A DNA stretch of 64,000 nt from Pollutimonas nitritireducens (GCF_002849615.1 NZ_PDNV01000014.1:1-64000); one strand, 5' to 3'; positions 7,738 to 16,837 are shown, counted from the stretch's first letter. A program made the numbers and translations. The notes: a model not told the origin generated them from the sequence alone.

Positions 7738-8540
7738 ATGACACTACTCAAAGGATTGTCGTGGTCACGGGCGGAGCCAGCGGAATCGGTGCAGCCTGTG
7801 CTTCGGAATTGGCCCGGGCTGGATGGAAAGTGGTGGTCGCTGATATCGATTTCGAAAACGCACGTGAAGTCGCTGCTGAAATTGGCGGCGTGGCGCAGCG
7901 CATCGATGTTGCTGATGACGCAAGTGTGAACGACGCCGCCGCGACGATCGAGGAAGCCGTGGGCCCCGTGTACGGGTTGGTGAACTCGGCCGGTATTATT
8001 CAAAAGCCCGTACCACCCCACGAGATGGATATGGCGGTGTGGGATCGAATCCAGCAAGTGAATTACCGAGGATCCTACATTGCCGGGTTGGCGTTCGCCC
8101 GCAACATGCTGGCTCGTGGCCAAGGCAGTATCGTTAACATTACATCGATCACTGACCAAGTCGCGACGCCGTTGCACGGGTATGGTCCTTCGAAGTTCGC
8201 CGTTGTGGGCATGACCAAATGCCTGGCCGCAGAGTGGGGGCCGTCAGGAATTCGGGTCAACGCCGTGGCGCCCGGGTATACCTTGACGCCGGCGCTTGTC
8301 GGCGCCATTGAACGCGGCGAACGCGACCTTTCGGCTCTGGAACGTAATGCCGCGCTTCAACGCGCAGTGCGGCCCTCGGAAATCGGCTCGGCCGTCGAGT
8401 TCTTGTTGTCAGACCGTGCTGCGGCAATAACGGGTGTCGACCTGCCAGTTGATTGCGGATGGCTGGTAGCTAATCCATGGCATACCTACGGCGGCCTGCG
8501 CAAAAGTGCGCTCGCCCCGGTTTTGTCTTCGTCGACGTAA
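7734..8540 (+). CDS. Short-chain dehydrogenase/reductase
   Basis: A 268-residue classical SDR. The cofactor motif TGGASGIG is at residues 12-19 and the Tyr-x-x-x-Lys catalytic pair appears in YGPSK, with Ser in NITSITD. An acidic residue at the end of strand beta-2 (VADIDFEN) suggests NAD+ rather than NADP+. The start at 7734 overlaps the stop of the permease gene (ATGA). The gene sits inside the importer operon, between the permeases and the ATPases, which strongly suggests that it acts on the imported compound or an early product, oxidising an alcohol or reducing a ketone. The exact substrate cannot be read from the sequence. Confidence 0.9.
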   Translation: MNDTTQRIVVVTGGASGIGAACASELARAGWKVVVADIDFENAREVAAEIGGVAQRIDVADDASVNDAAATIEEAVGPVYGLVNSAGIIQKPVPPHEMDMAVWDRIQQVNYRGSYIAGLAFARNMLARGQGSIVNITSITDQVATPLHGYGPSKFAVVGMTKCLAAEWGPSGIRVNAVAPGYTLTPALVGAIERGERDLSALERNAALQRAVRPSEIGSAVEFLLSDRAAAITGVDLPVDCGWLVANPWHTYGGLRKSALAPVLSSST

Positions 8541-8553
8541 GGGGCCGCGAATC

Positions 8554-9309
8554 ATGCTGAAACTGACCAATGTGAAAAAGTCGTTCGGTGGCGTACTGGC
8601 AACGAACGACCTGTCTATCGATTTTACGCCCGGAAGCCTGTCAGCAATCATCGGCCCGAATGGGGCAGGCAAAACGACGCTGTTCAACTTGATTGCCGGA
8701 CGCTTGCGTCCAGATTCGGGCAGCATCGTGTTCAACAACGAAGAGATCTCGGGTCTGCCTGCCACCGAAATCGTGCACAAAGGAATTGCGCGGGCGTTCC
8801 AGGTTGCCAGCCTGTTTCCTTCGTTCTCCGTACAAGATTCCTTCGAAGCGGCTGTTCTCGCGCGCCATCGCAAGATGAATGACATCGTAAGGCCGTTTTC
8901 GCAGGCCGAATCGCGCGACCGTGCCCATCATCTTATGCAAATGGTCGGCCTTGAAAGCCGGGCACGCACCTTGGCGAAACATTTGCCGCACGGAGAGCAG
9001 AAGCTTTTGGATATCGGCCTCGCACTGGCGCTGGAACCCCGACTTCTACTGCTTGACGAACCGACGGCAGGCATGGGGCCCGAAGAGCGGTTTCAGATGA
9101 TCGAACGTGTGCACGAACTGTGGGAACGTGAACAACTCACGCTCATTTTCATTGAACACGACATGGACATCGTGTTCGCCCATGCTCAAGTCATTCGTGT
9201 GCTGTATTACGGTGCCTTATTGGCGGAAGGGACTCCGGCGGAAATACGCAACAACCAGGCTGTTATCGACGCGTATCTCGGTGCCGGCTTCGAGGAGGAG
9301 GTAGCGTGA
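8554..9309 (+). CDS. ABC transporter ATP-binding protein, LivG type
   Basis: A 251-residue ATPase. Walker A is GPNGAGKTT (residues 34-42), the signature is the LivG-like variant LPHGEQKLLDIGLAL, Walker B is LLLLDEPTAGMGPEE, and the H-loop follows in FIEHDMD. The ATG at 8554 is used because AAGGGG lies just upstream at 8539-8544; a longer frame from 8506 would overlap the SDR. It ends in a GTGA overlap with the next ATPase. With the LivF-type protein it powers the importer. Confidence 0.92.
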   Translation: MLKLTNVKKSFGGVLATNDLSIDFTPGSLSAIIGPNGAGKTTLFNLIAGRLRPDSGSIVFNNEEISGLPATEIVHKGIARAFQVASLFPSFSVQDSFEAAVLARHRKMNDIVRPFSQAESRDRAHHLMQMVGLESRARTLAKHLPHGEQKLLDIGLALALEPRLLLLDEPTAGMGPEERFQMIERVHELWEREQLTLIFIEHDMDIVFAHAQVIRVLYYGALLAEGTPAEIRNNQAVIDAYLGAGFEEEVA

Positions 9310-10019
9310 GCGATCCGATTCTGCAGGTTGTTGATCTTAAGGTGCATTACGGCGCCAGCCAGGTTTTGTTTGGAGTCAACTTCGAGCTGCAACGGGGCCA
9401 ATGCCTGACATTGTTAGGACGAAATGGCGCAGGCAAGTCGACGACAATGAAGGCCATCGCGGGCGTACATCCCGCTACGAACGGGCAGATCATTTTCAAT
9501 GGTCGCAATATTGTCAAAGACAAGTCGTATCGAATCGCACGTGACGGCCTGGGCTTCGTGCCAGAGGACCGTCAGGCCTTTCCCGAGCATACCGTCGAAG
9601 AAAATCTGTTGGTAGCAGAAAAGCTGGGTGTGAACGGGCAGGCAGATTGGACGCTCCAGCGCGTCTATGACACGTTTCCTTTGCTCACGCCCCTGAAACA
9701 GCGCGAAGCGGGTCTGCTTTCGGGCGGTGAACAGCAAATGCTGGTTATTGCGCGCGCCCTTATGGGCAACCCCAGTGTGTTGTTGCTGGACGAGCCTAGC
9801 GAAGGCCTGGCCCCAGTCATTGTGCAGCAAATTGCACGTTGCGTAACAGGCTTGCTAAACGCCGGAGCGACCATTTTGATGGCCGAGCAAAATATGCATT
9901 TCTGCCTGCACATCTCTACACACGTTGCGGTAATCGACAAGGGCAGCATTGTCTTCACCGGTACGACGCAGGATCTGCGTGATAACGAAGATGTCACGGC
10001 CAAGTACCTGTCTGTGTGA
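9306..10019 (+). CDS. ABC transporter ATP-binding protein, LivF type
   Basis: A 237-residue ATPase starting at a GTG that overlaps the upstream stop. It has Walker A GRNGAGKST, the Q-loop region GLGFVPEDRQAFPEHTVEENL characteristic of LivF, the signature LSGGEQQMLVIARAL and Walker B VLLLDEPSEGLAP. It completes the importer of five parts. The next gene, E1 alpha, begins 39 bases downstream, so transport and catabolism are probably one transcript. Confidence 0.92.
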   Translation: MSDPILQVVDLKVHYGASQVLFGVNFELQRGQCLTLLGRNGAGKSTTMKAIAGVHPATNGQIIFNGRNIVKDKSYRIARDGLGFVPEDRQAFPEHTVEENLLVAEKLGVNGQADWTLQRVYDTFPLLTPLKQREAGLLSGGEQQMLVIARALMGNPSVLLLDEPSEGLAPVIVQQIARCVTGLLNAGATILMAEQNMHFCLHISTHVAVIDKGSIVFTGTTQDLRDNEDVTAKYLSV

Positions 10020-10058
10020 TGACGGGCAGGGCGCGCGAAATTATAGGAATCAATCGAT

Positions 10059-11030
10059 ATGGTTAGTCAACGCAAGCGGGACAAACAGCTTCGGCTCTAC
10101 AAGACGATGCGGCTGGTTCGTATTGTCGAAACACAGCTTTCCAAGTTGTTTGCAGACAGCGAGGTGCCCGGCTTCATTCATCTGAGCATCGGCCAGGAAG
10201 CCATCTCTAGCGGCGTAATGACCGCTCTTGATGAGCGAGATACCATGGCCACCAACCACCGCGGCCATGGGCATGTCATCGCTCGGGGACTCGACCTGGA
10301 ACGCTTCTTCATGGAGATTATGGGCAAGGCGGGTGGAATTTGCGGTGGACGCGGCGGTTCCATGCACGTGGCCGATATGGAATTGGGCATATTGGGTGCT
10401 AACGGCATTGTCGGTGCGGGCATCCCGATCGCAATGGGAAGTGCGCTCGCGCACCAGGTCCGTGGCACGGGAGGCGTTGCTGTTGTTTTTTTCGGTGATG
10501 GCGCCATGGCTGAGGGCGTGTTGCACGAAAGCCTGAACATGGCGTCCCTCTGGAAGCTTCCTATGGTTTTCGTATGTGAAAACAATGGGTGGTCGGAGTT
10601 TTCCCCGACCAAAGATCAGTTCGCAGCCGCGTTGAGTGACCTGGCCGCCGCCTTCAAAATTCCACATACGCTGGTTGACGGCAATGATGTATGGGAGGTA
10701 TCGCAGGCGGCCGAATCGCTTGTCAAGGAAGCCCGTAACAACGGACCCCAAGTGCTGGAGTGCAAGACCTTTCGCGTTCGTGGTCACTACGAGGGAGATC
10801 CTCAGAAGTATCGTCCCGAGGACGAAATCAACTCCTTGAGCGACATCGATCCGCTCGCACGTGCAGAGCGTAGCTTGATAGAGCAGGGCGTGTCTCAGGA
10901 CGAATTGAACGCCGTTATGTCCGACATCGACCAACGTGTTGCGGCGGCGGTCGAGGTAGCACGCGCTGACGATCTGCCTGAGTTCTCGGCAGCCTTGTCC
11001 GATGTCTACACACTTAAAGTAAAAGGATAA
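10059..11030 (+). CDS. TPP-dependent dehydrogenase E1 alpha subunit (acetoin/pyruvate type)
   Basis: A 323-residue alpha subunit of the alpha2beta2 E1 class, as in acetoin dehydrogenase AcoA and PDH E1 alpha. The TPP/Mg motif is clear: GDGAMAEGVLHESLN...VFVCENN. The early segment YKTMRLVRIVETQLSKLF and the GGRGGSMHV loop are typical of the family. It works with the E1 beta subunit encoded next to decarboxylate or cleave a 2-oxo acid or diketone/acyloin and pass the acyl group to the lipoyl arm of E2. Length is close to AcoA. The substrate is not readable; the neighbouring SDR and ene-reductase suggest a compound made in this pathway rather than pyruvate. Confidence 0.92.
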   Translation: MVSQRKRDKQLRLYKTMRLVRIVETQLSKLFADSEVPGFIHLSIGQEAISSGVMTALDERDTMATNHRGHGHVIARGLDLERFFMEIMGKAGGICGGRGGSMHVADMELGILGANGIVGAGIPIAMGSALAHQVRGTGGVAVVFFGDGAMAEGVLHESLNMASLWKLPMVFVCENNGWSEFSPTKDQFAAALSDLAAAFKIPHTLVDGNDVWEVSQAAESLVKEARNNGPQVLECKTFRVRGHYEGDPQKYRPEDEINSLSDIDPLARAERSLIEQGVSQDELNAVMSDIDQRVAAAVEVARADDLPEFSAALSDVYTLKVKG

Positions 11031-11035
11031 GAGCA

Positions 11036-12007
11036 ATGGCTGAGTTGCGTTATGTACAAGCTGTCAATCAAGCATTGATGGACTCCATGCAAGCAGATGA
11101 ATCGGTCGTTGTATTTGGCGAAGATATTGCCCTCGCGGGTGGTTCATTCAAGGCAACCCGCGGATTGCTGGATGCCTTCGGTTCATCGCGCGTGCGCGAT
11201 ACGCCCATTTCGGAAGCCAGTATTGTTTCCGCTGCTGTTGGGGCTGCTATGTCCGGCCTTAAGCCGGTTGTTGAAATTATGTTCATGGACTTTATGGCCA
11301 TTGCCATGGACGGTTTAGTGAATCAAGCCGCCAAGGCACGATTCATGTTCGGTGGACGTAGCAGCGTGCCGATGGTGTTACGTACGCCACACGGCGGCGG
11401 TTTAAATGCCGGCCCGCAGCACTCCCAATGCCTAGAGGCCTGGGTGGCCCACGTGCCGGGGCTCAAGGTCGTGTGCCCATCGAATGCCCAAGACGCGTAC
11501 AGCTTATTGCGGGCGGCCATACAAGATCCGGATCCGGTAGTTTTTGTCGAACACAAGGGTATGTATGGGCGCAAGGGCAGCGTCGACATTGAGCAGCTGG
11601 CAGAGATCGGCAAGGCGTCCATCGTCCGCTCCGGAACCGACGTTACCTTAGTCACTTACGGGGCGACCGTGCATCTGGCTCTGGAGGCAGCCCAACAACT
11701 CGAAGGCGAGAACATCCGGGTCGAGGTCCTTGATTTGCGTTCTTTGCAGCCTTGGGATCACGCGGCCGTCTTTGAGTCGGTTGCTCGTACACACCGTGTC
11801 GTGATCGCGCATGAGGCCGTCCAAGCCTTTGGCGCTGGGGCTGAAATTGCGGCCTGGATATCCGAAGAGGCGTTTGACGAGCTCGACGCGCCAGTCGTGC
11901 GCGTTGGTGCGCCATTCATGCCTGTGCCGTTCGCCACCTCCTTGGAAAAACAGTATGCGGTCAATACCGACCGTTTGATCGCCGCCATCCGAAAAACACT
12001 TGCGTGA
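11036..12007 (+). CDS. TPP-dependent dehydrogenase E1 beta subunit
   Basis: A 323-residue beta subunit with the transketolase pyrimidine domain (VVVFGEDIALAGG, TPISEASIVSAAVGAAMSGLKPVVEIMF) and the C-terminal domain (VTLVTYGATVHLALEAA). It starts six bases after the E1 alpha stop. The family partner of AcoB and PDH E1 beta, it completes the TPP site at the subunit interface. The stop overlaps a GTG start candidate of the following crotonase gene. Confidence 0.92.
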   Translation: MAELRYVQAVNQALMDSMQADESVVVFGEDIALAGGSFKATRGLLDAFGSSRVRDTPISEASIVSAAVGAAMSGLKPVVEIMFMDFMAIAMDGLVNQAAKARFMFGGRSSVPMVLRTPHGGGLNAGPQHSQCLEAWVAHVPGLKVVCPSNAQDAYSLLRAAIQDPDPVVFVEHKGMYGRKGSVDIEQLAEIGKASIVRSGTDVTLVTYGATVHLALEAAQQLEGENIRVEVLDLRSLQPWDHAAVFESVARTHRVVIAHEAVQAFGAGAEIAAWISEEAFDELDAPVVRVGAPFMPVPFATSLEKQYAVNTDRLIAAIRKTLA

Positions 12008-12807
12008 CAATGGGAAAGAACATGAACATGGAAAACGTTACGACGAAAGTCGAGGGACCGCTGGGTGTTATCACGATCAATCGTCCCCAACAGTTAAATG
12101 CACTTGATGTGCCCACCTTGGAACAGCTCGAAGCCGCTCTGGCGGAGTTCGAGCGCAACAACGAAGTGCGAGTCATTCTGGTGACCGGAGCGGGCGACAA
12201 AGCCTTCGTGGCCGGAGGCGATATCGCGGATTTAAACAGCCGCAAAGGACTTGCTCATTACAACGAGTTTGCCGAAGTCGTGCATCGGGTTTTCCGCCGA
12301 TTCGAAGAGTGCGATAAACCTACGATCGGTGTGATCAATGGCTGGGCACTGGGCGGTGGCACCGAATTGCTGCTTGCGCTGGATATCCGCCTGGTTGCTG
12401 AGGAAGCCAAACTGGGGTTGCCCGAAATTACGCTAGGGCTCTTCCCGGGGGCGGGCGGCACGCAGCGCATTATTCGTCAGATTCCCTTGTGCCGCGCCAA
12501 AGAGCTCATGTTCACGGGCGACCACATAACGGCGGGCGAGGCCGTATCGCTGGGCCTGTGTAACCGTGCGGTGCCGCGCGATCAATTGTGGAACGAGGCG
12601 ACTGAGTTGGCACGCCGTATCGCTACCAAGTCACCTCTTGTTCTCAAGCTACTTAAGCGCAACTTGCGTCACGGAAGCGAAATGCCTTTGGGCGCTGCGT
12701 TGGCGCATGAGCAGGCCATGATCGGTCTAGTACTCGACTCAAACGACGCGCACGAGGGTTGCGAGGCCTTTCTGGATAAACGGGCACCTAGCTTCAAAGG
12801 AAACTAA
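12004..12807 (+). CDS. Enoyl-CoA hydratase/isomerase (crotonase) family protein
   Basis: A crotonase-fold enzyme of about 259-267 residues. The oxyanion-hole glycines are present, and both catalytic glutamates of hydratases occur in GGGTELLLALD and LPEITLGLFPGAGGTQR, so hydratase activity is plausible; the fold also includes hydrolases that open cyclic diketones. The start is uncertain: the GTG at 12004 overlaps the upstream stop, but ATGs at 12010, 12022 and 12028 follow, and GGAAAG at 12013-12018 best serves the last two. It sits between E1 beta and E2, an unusual place that ties its reaction to the dehydrogenase complex. Confidence 0.9.
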   Translation: MTMGKNMNMENVTTKVEGPLGVITINRPQQLNALDVPTLEQLEAALAEFERNNEVRVILVTGAGDKAFVAGGDIADLNSRKGLAHYNEFAEVVHRVFRRFEECDKPTIGVINGWALGGGTELLLALDIRLVAEEAKLGLPEITLGLFPGAGGTQRIIRQIPLCRAKELMFTGDHITAGEAVSLGLCNRAVPRDQLWNEATELARRIATKSPLVLKLLKRNLRHGSEMPLGAALAHEQAMIGLVLDSNDAHEGCEAFLDKRAPSFKGN

Positions 12808-12810
12808 AGC

Positions 12811-14049
12811 ATGTCGAATCCGTTGCTGATGCCGAAGCTGGGACTCACCATGACCGAGGGAACGCTTTCGGAATGGTCGATTCAGGCGGGCGATTCTTTT
12901 AATATCGGAAATGTCCTGTTCGTAGTCGAAACGGATAAGGTAGCGACCGAAGTGCAGGCGGAATCCGACGGCGTACTGTCGAGTATCTCGGTACAGCAGG
13001 GCGAGACAGTTGCTGTCGGAACGGTAGTAGGACACTGGGTCCGCTCGGGCGAAGCCATACGCAACACCGAAACATCCGAGAAAGCCGAGAAAGCCGAGAA
13101 AGCCGAGAAAGCCGGAACACCCGACGAAGCCGTCCCGTCCGTGTCTTCAGCCAGCACAAGCGCGCGCTTGCTGGCCACACCGCTGGCGCGACGCATGGCA
13201 CGTCAAGCCGGTATAGACTTGAATCGCGTCAGCGGGACAGGTCCGCGCGGACGCGTCAAAGCTGATGACGTTCAGGCAGCCTTGGCGTATGCCGAAGTGG
13301 GAGTGGCAGCGCCTGCGCCTGCAACGCGGCTCGAACCGGCTGCGGCTGTTGGCATTGACCTCGGGGTGCGCTCGAGGCCGAATTCAATACGCAGTGCCAT
13401 TGCCCGCCGCCTGACCGACGTCAAGCAAACCGTCCCTCATTTCTACCTTTCAGTGGATGCGGACGTATCGGCGCTGCTGGATATGCGTACACAAGTCAGC
13501 GATATGGCTCATCCTGAACGCGTCACGGTAACGCATTTCATTCTGGCGGCCGTAGGTAGGGCCTTGCGTGATGAACCTGATGCCAACCGTGTCTGGTCCA
13601 ACAACGAGATCGTGGCCTTCAGCCATACCGACGTCGGTATGGCGGTGAATACCGAGAACGGTTTGTTTGCGCCCATCGTGCGAGGCGCGGGACACGTGTC
13701 TCTGATGGAACTCAGCCGACGAGCAACGGCGAGCGTGTCAGGCGCCAAGTCTGGTTCTTTGTCAGGCGACGATTTCCATGGCGGAGCCATTACTGTTTCC
13801 AATGCCGGGATGCACCGGGTTCGCTACCTTACTCCCATTATCAACCCCGGGCAAAGCATGATACTTGGCGTGGGGAGCGTGAATCGGGTTTTCCGTCCCG
13901 ATGAGCAGGGACAACCCGTGCTGCGCCAAGAATTGGGGCTCGTCTTGGCGGCGGACCATCGTATTCATGACGGCGTATCAGGACTTGTATTTCTTAACCG
14001 GGTAGTCGGCTACCTGGAGCAACCTATGCGGCTGTTAGTCGGTTACTAA
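12811..14049 (+). CDS. 2-oxoacid/acetoin dehydrogenase E2 acyltransferase
   Basis: A 412-residue dihydrolipoamide acyltransferase. Domains in order: one N-terminal lipoyl domain with the modified Lys in ETDKVATE (about residue 43), a Lys/Glu/Ala linker made of a four-fold DNA repeat, a peripheral subunit-binding domain (ATPLARRMARQAGIDL...GTGPRGRVKADDV), a second flexible Ala/Pro linker, and the catalytic domain ending in the HxxxDG active site (DHRIHDGVSG). It transfers the acyl group from E1 to CoA and holds E3. It starts three bases after the crotonase stop. Confidence 0.93.
   Translation: MSNPLLMPKLGLTMTEGTLSEWSIQAGDSFNIGNVLFVVETDKVATEVQAESDGVLSSISVQQGETVAVGTVVGHWVRSGEAIRNTETSEKAEKAEKAEKAGTPDEAVPSVSSASTSARLLATPLARRMARQAGIDLNRVSGTGPRGRVKADDVQAALAYAEVGVAAPAPATRLEPAAAVGIDLGVRSRPNSIRSAIARRLTDVKQTVPHFYLSVDADVSALLDMRTQVSDMAHPERVTVTHFILAAVGRALRDEPDANRVWSNNEIVAFSHTDVGMAVNTENGLFAPIVRGAGHVSLMELSRRATASVSGAKSGSLSGDDFHGGAITVSNAGMHRVRYLTPIINPGQSMILGVGSVNRVFRPDEQGQPVLRQELGLVLAADHRIHDGVSGLVFLNRVVGYLEQPMRLLVGY
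13078..13113 (+). repeat. Four tandem 9-bp repeats in the E2 linker
   Basis: The unit GAGAAAGCC is repeated four times without mismatch, encoding Glu-Lys-Ala four times in the hinge after the lipoyl domain. Loss or gain of a unit keeps the frame and would change the swing length of the lipoyl arm. Confidence 0.9.
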
Positions 14050-14069
14050 CCAGCTGCGGAGATCAAAAC

Positions 14070-15242
14070 GTGGATTTTTCTTTAACTGAAGAGCAGCAGA
14101 TGATGGTCGAGACTGCGAGCCGTATTGGCACGGAGTTTGGTCTGAACTATTGGCGCGACCTTGATGGGCGTAAGGCCTTTCCGACAGAATTGTGGCAGGC
14201 AATTTGCGATGCGGGCCTGTGCGGCGTGGCCTTGCCTGAGGAGTATGGTGGTAGCAATTTGGGCATGCTGGATATGGCTCTGGTTGTCGAGGCACTGTCA
14301 CAAGGCGGGGGCGGCTCGACGCTGGGTCAGCTATTCATGGTGAACCCCATTTTCGGAGGCGTGTCGCTGTCGAAGTTTGGAACCGCGCATCAATGCAAGG
14401 AATTGATACCGAAGCTCATTACTGGAGAGCTGAATTTTTGCATGGCGTTGACCGAACCCGATGCGGGAAGCAATACACTGGAAATGAAAACATTTGCGGA
14501 GCGCGACGGGGATGGATGGCGATTGCGAGGCCAGAAGATCTGGATTACCGCTGTCCCGACGTCGCAGAAGATGCTGGTAGTAGCGCGTACGAAACGTATT
14601 GAGGAGACGACGCGGCGCACTCAGGGCATTAGCATGTTCATGGTCGATACGGATCGCGAAGGGCTGAGCCATAGCGCCATCGATAAAGTCGGCACGGCCA
14701 CGCTTCCTTCGAGCTCGGTGTTCTTTGACAACGTTCGGGTCGAACCCGACGAGCTGCTCGGGACGCTCGACAACGGTTGGCCCGAATTGCTGGAGGTGCT
14801 GAATACCGAGCGGATCGTGACCACGGCGGGCCTGGTAGGGGCCGGGCGGTTGGCGATTCAGCTGGCTGTTCAGTATGCCAACGATAGGAAGGTGTTCGGC
14901 GGACGACCTGTGGGTTCATACCAAGGCGTCCAGTTTCCCTTGGCCCAGGCCTATGCCGAACTGGAGTGCGCAAGGTTGATGAATTATCGTGCTGCCAACA
15001 ATTGCGATCGTGGTCTGCCGTATGGAAGTGATGCGAACGTGGGCAAGCTGATAGCGGCTCAGGCCGCCGCCGATGCAACCGAGCGATCAATGCAAGCCAT
15101 GGGAGGCATGGGCTACTCGAAGGAGTATCACGTTGAACGCCTTTGGCGGGATGCGCGTTTGTTCCGTTTTGCCCCAGTGGCCGAGGAGATGGTATTGAAT
15201 TTCATCGCGGTTCACGACTTGGGTATGCCCAAGTCGTACTAA
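14070..15242 (+). CDS. Acyl-CoA dehydrogenase
   Basis: A 390-residue FAD-dependent acyl-CoA dehydrogenase with the normal three domains: N-terminal helical (DFSLTEEQQMMVETA), middle beta (CMALTEPDAGSN, the substrate/FAD loop, and RGQKIWITA), and C-terminal helical ending in AMGGMGYSKEYHVERLWRDAR, which contacts FAD. It starts at a GTG (14070) preceded by CGGAG. It should introduce an alpha-beta double bond into the CoA ester made by the ligase encoded next, passing electrons to ETF, which is not encoded here. Chain specificity cannot be assigned. Confidence 0.92.
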   Translation: MDFSLTEEQQMMVETASRIGTEFGLNYWRDLDGRKAFPTELWQAICDAGLCGVALPEEYGGSNLGMLDMALVVEALSQGGGGSTLGQLFMVNPIFGGVSLSKFGTAHQCKELIPKLITGELNFCMALTEPDAGSNTLEMKTFAERDGDGWRLRGQKIWITAVPTSQKMLVVARTKRIEETTRRTQGISMFMVDTDREGLSHSAIDKVGTATLPSSSVFFDNVRVEPDELLGTLDNGWPELLEVLNTERIVTTAGLVGAGRLAIQLAVQYANDRKVFGGRPVGSYQGVQFPLAQAYAELECARLMNYRAANNCDRGLPYGSDANVGKLIAAQAAADATERSMQAMGGMGYSKEYHVERLWRDARLFRFAPVAEEMVLNFIAVHDLGMPKSY

Positions 15243-15315
15243 TCCGAGTGCTGGTTGATCTGCTATTGCAGACCGGTCGGATACGTCTCAACGCCTAATC
15301 ATCTATCGAAACGTT

Positions 15316-16809
15316 ATGGTTAATCTCAGCGCGCAAATTCTCTATCATGCGGCCAGTTCGCCCGAAAAACTCGCCATCGTTTACGACTCGGAACGCATTA
15401 CCTACGGTGAGTTTGCGACCCGAGTCCTGAGTATGGCTGGCTATCTGCAAAGCCGGGGAGTGGAGGCCGGCCAGGTGGTCGCGGTCGTGATGAAAAACAG
15501 CACGGCCTTTCTCGAGATTGCGTATGCCCTCAGCCATATTGGGGGGGTTTTTCTGCCGGTCAACTTCCGGCTGTCGAATTCAGAGGTGGCATACATCCTC
15601 GAAGATGCCGAAGCCAAGCTACTGATTGCCGACGAGGAGTTCCATGAGTCGGTCCAAGGAATTCTTGACGCGACGGTACTGCTTGATGAAGCGGCACAGC
15701 ACGATACGCGTAAGCTCACCGCGAATGCAGACAAGCCGGGAATGTTCCCGCAGGTGCCCGAGGATCTTTTTCGCCTTATGTACACGTCTGGTACCACCGA
15801 CCGTCCCAAGGGTGTCATGCACACGTACCAGAACTACTATTGGAAGTGCCTGGACCATATCGCGTCGCTGTCGCTTACGCGGGACGATATCCTTTTGGTC
15901 GTTGGGCCCTTGTATCACGTGGGCGCGTTCGATCTTCCTGGTACGGCGCTACTCTATTTGGGCGGCACCCTGATCGTGCAGCGAAATTTCGATGAAAACG
16001 AAGTGCTGGCTTCCATCGATCGCGAAAAAATCACCTGCGCGTGGCTGGCCCCGGTTATGGCGGGACGTCTGCTGTCAGTACCTGACCGCGACAAGTACGA
16101 CCTGCGCAGTTTCAAGTGGTGTATAGGCGGTGGCGAGAAAACGCCCGAGAATCGTATCCAGGAATTTTCTATGCTATTTCCTTGCGGTCGTTACATTGAT
16201 GCGTATGGCTTAACCGAATCCTGCGGCGGGGACACGTTCATGGAGCCAGGTCGGGAAATAGAAAAAATCGGGTCCACTGGCCGCGCTGTACCTCACCTGC
16301 AAATCAGCATAGTCGATGATAATGGTATGTCGCTGCCTGCCGGTCAGAGCGGAGAAATCTGTCTTCGCGGGCCCAAGGTGACAAAACGCTATTGGAAGCA
16401 AGAAGAGAAAACGCGCAACAGCTTCTTTGGTGATTGGTTCCGTACCGGGGATGTCGGCTATCTGGATGAAGACGGTTTTCTGTTTCTCACAGACCGCAAA
16501 AAAGACATGATCATAAGCGGTGGCGAGAACGTCGCGTCGTCAGAGGTGGAGCGCGTTATTTTCATGCTGCCGCAGATTGCCGATGTGGCGGTAATTGGGC
16601 TGGCCGATGAGCGTTGGGGCGAATCGGTGGCTGCGGTGGCGGTACTGCTATCAGGGCATACCCTGGAACTTAATGAATTGGCCGCACATTGCCGCAAGCA
16701 TCTGGCCAGTTTCAAGGTGCCAAAGCGCCTAATCTTGCTTGATGAACTGCCTCGCAATCCAAGCGGCAAGGTTCTTAAAAGAGTCTTGCGCGCCAAGATC
16801 TGCACTTGA
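15316..16809 (+). CDS. AMP-forming acyl-CoA ligase
   Basis: A 497-residue member of the adenylate-forming superfamily. The phosphate-binding motif is YTSGTTDRPKGVMH (near residue 157), with Asp where Gly is usual; the A5-like motif YGLTES, the hinge motif WFRTGDVGYLDEDGFLFLTDRKKDMI, and the final PRNPSGKVLKR with the catalytic Lys are intact. It should activate the imported carboxylic acid, or an acid formed from it, with ATP and CoA. Placed right after an acyl-CoA dehydrogenase gene in the same direction, with about 70 bases between. No strong ribosome binding site is seen before the ATG at 15316. Confidence 0.92.
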   Translation: MVNLSAQILYHAASSPEKLAIVYDSERITYGEFATRVLSMAGYLQSRGVEAGQVVAVVMKNSTAFLEIAYALSHIGGVFLPVNFRLSNSEVAYILEDAEAKLLIADEEFHESVQGILDATVLLDEAAQHDTRKLTANADKPGMFPQVPEDLFRLMYTSGTTDRPKGVMHTYQNYYWKCLDHIASLSLTRDDILLVVGPLYHVGAFDLPGTALLYLGGTLIVQRNFDENEVLASIDREKITCAWLAPVMAGRLLSVPDRDKYDLRSFKWCIGGGEKTPENRIQEFSMLFPCGRYIDAYGLTESCGGDTFMEPGREIEKIGSTGRAVPHLQISIVDDNGMSLPAGQSGEICLRGPKVTKRYWKQEEKTRNSFFGDWFRTGDVGYLDEDGFLFLTDRKKDMIISGGENVASSEVERVIFMLPQIADVAVIGLADERWGESVAAVAVLLSGHTLELNELAAHCRKHLASFKVPKRLILLDELPRNPSGKVLKRVLRAKICT

Positions 16810-16837
16810 CGTCCACCTCGCTTAACTGGAGACCCAA

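Noticed and set aside
10050-11036. A 328-codon minus-strand open frame opposite E1 alpha
   Set aside because: It has no domain resemblance and lies exactly opposite a clear TPP enzyme gene.
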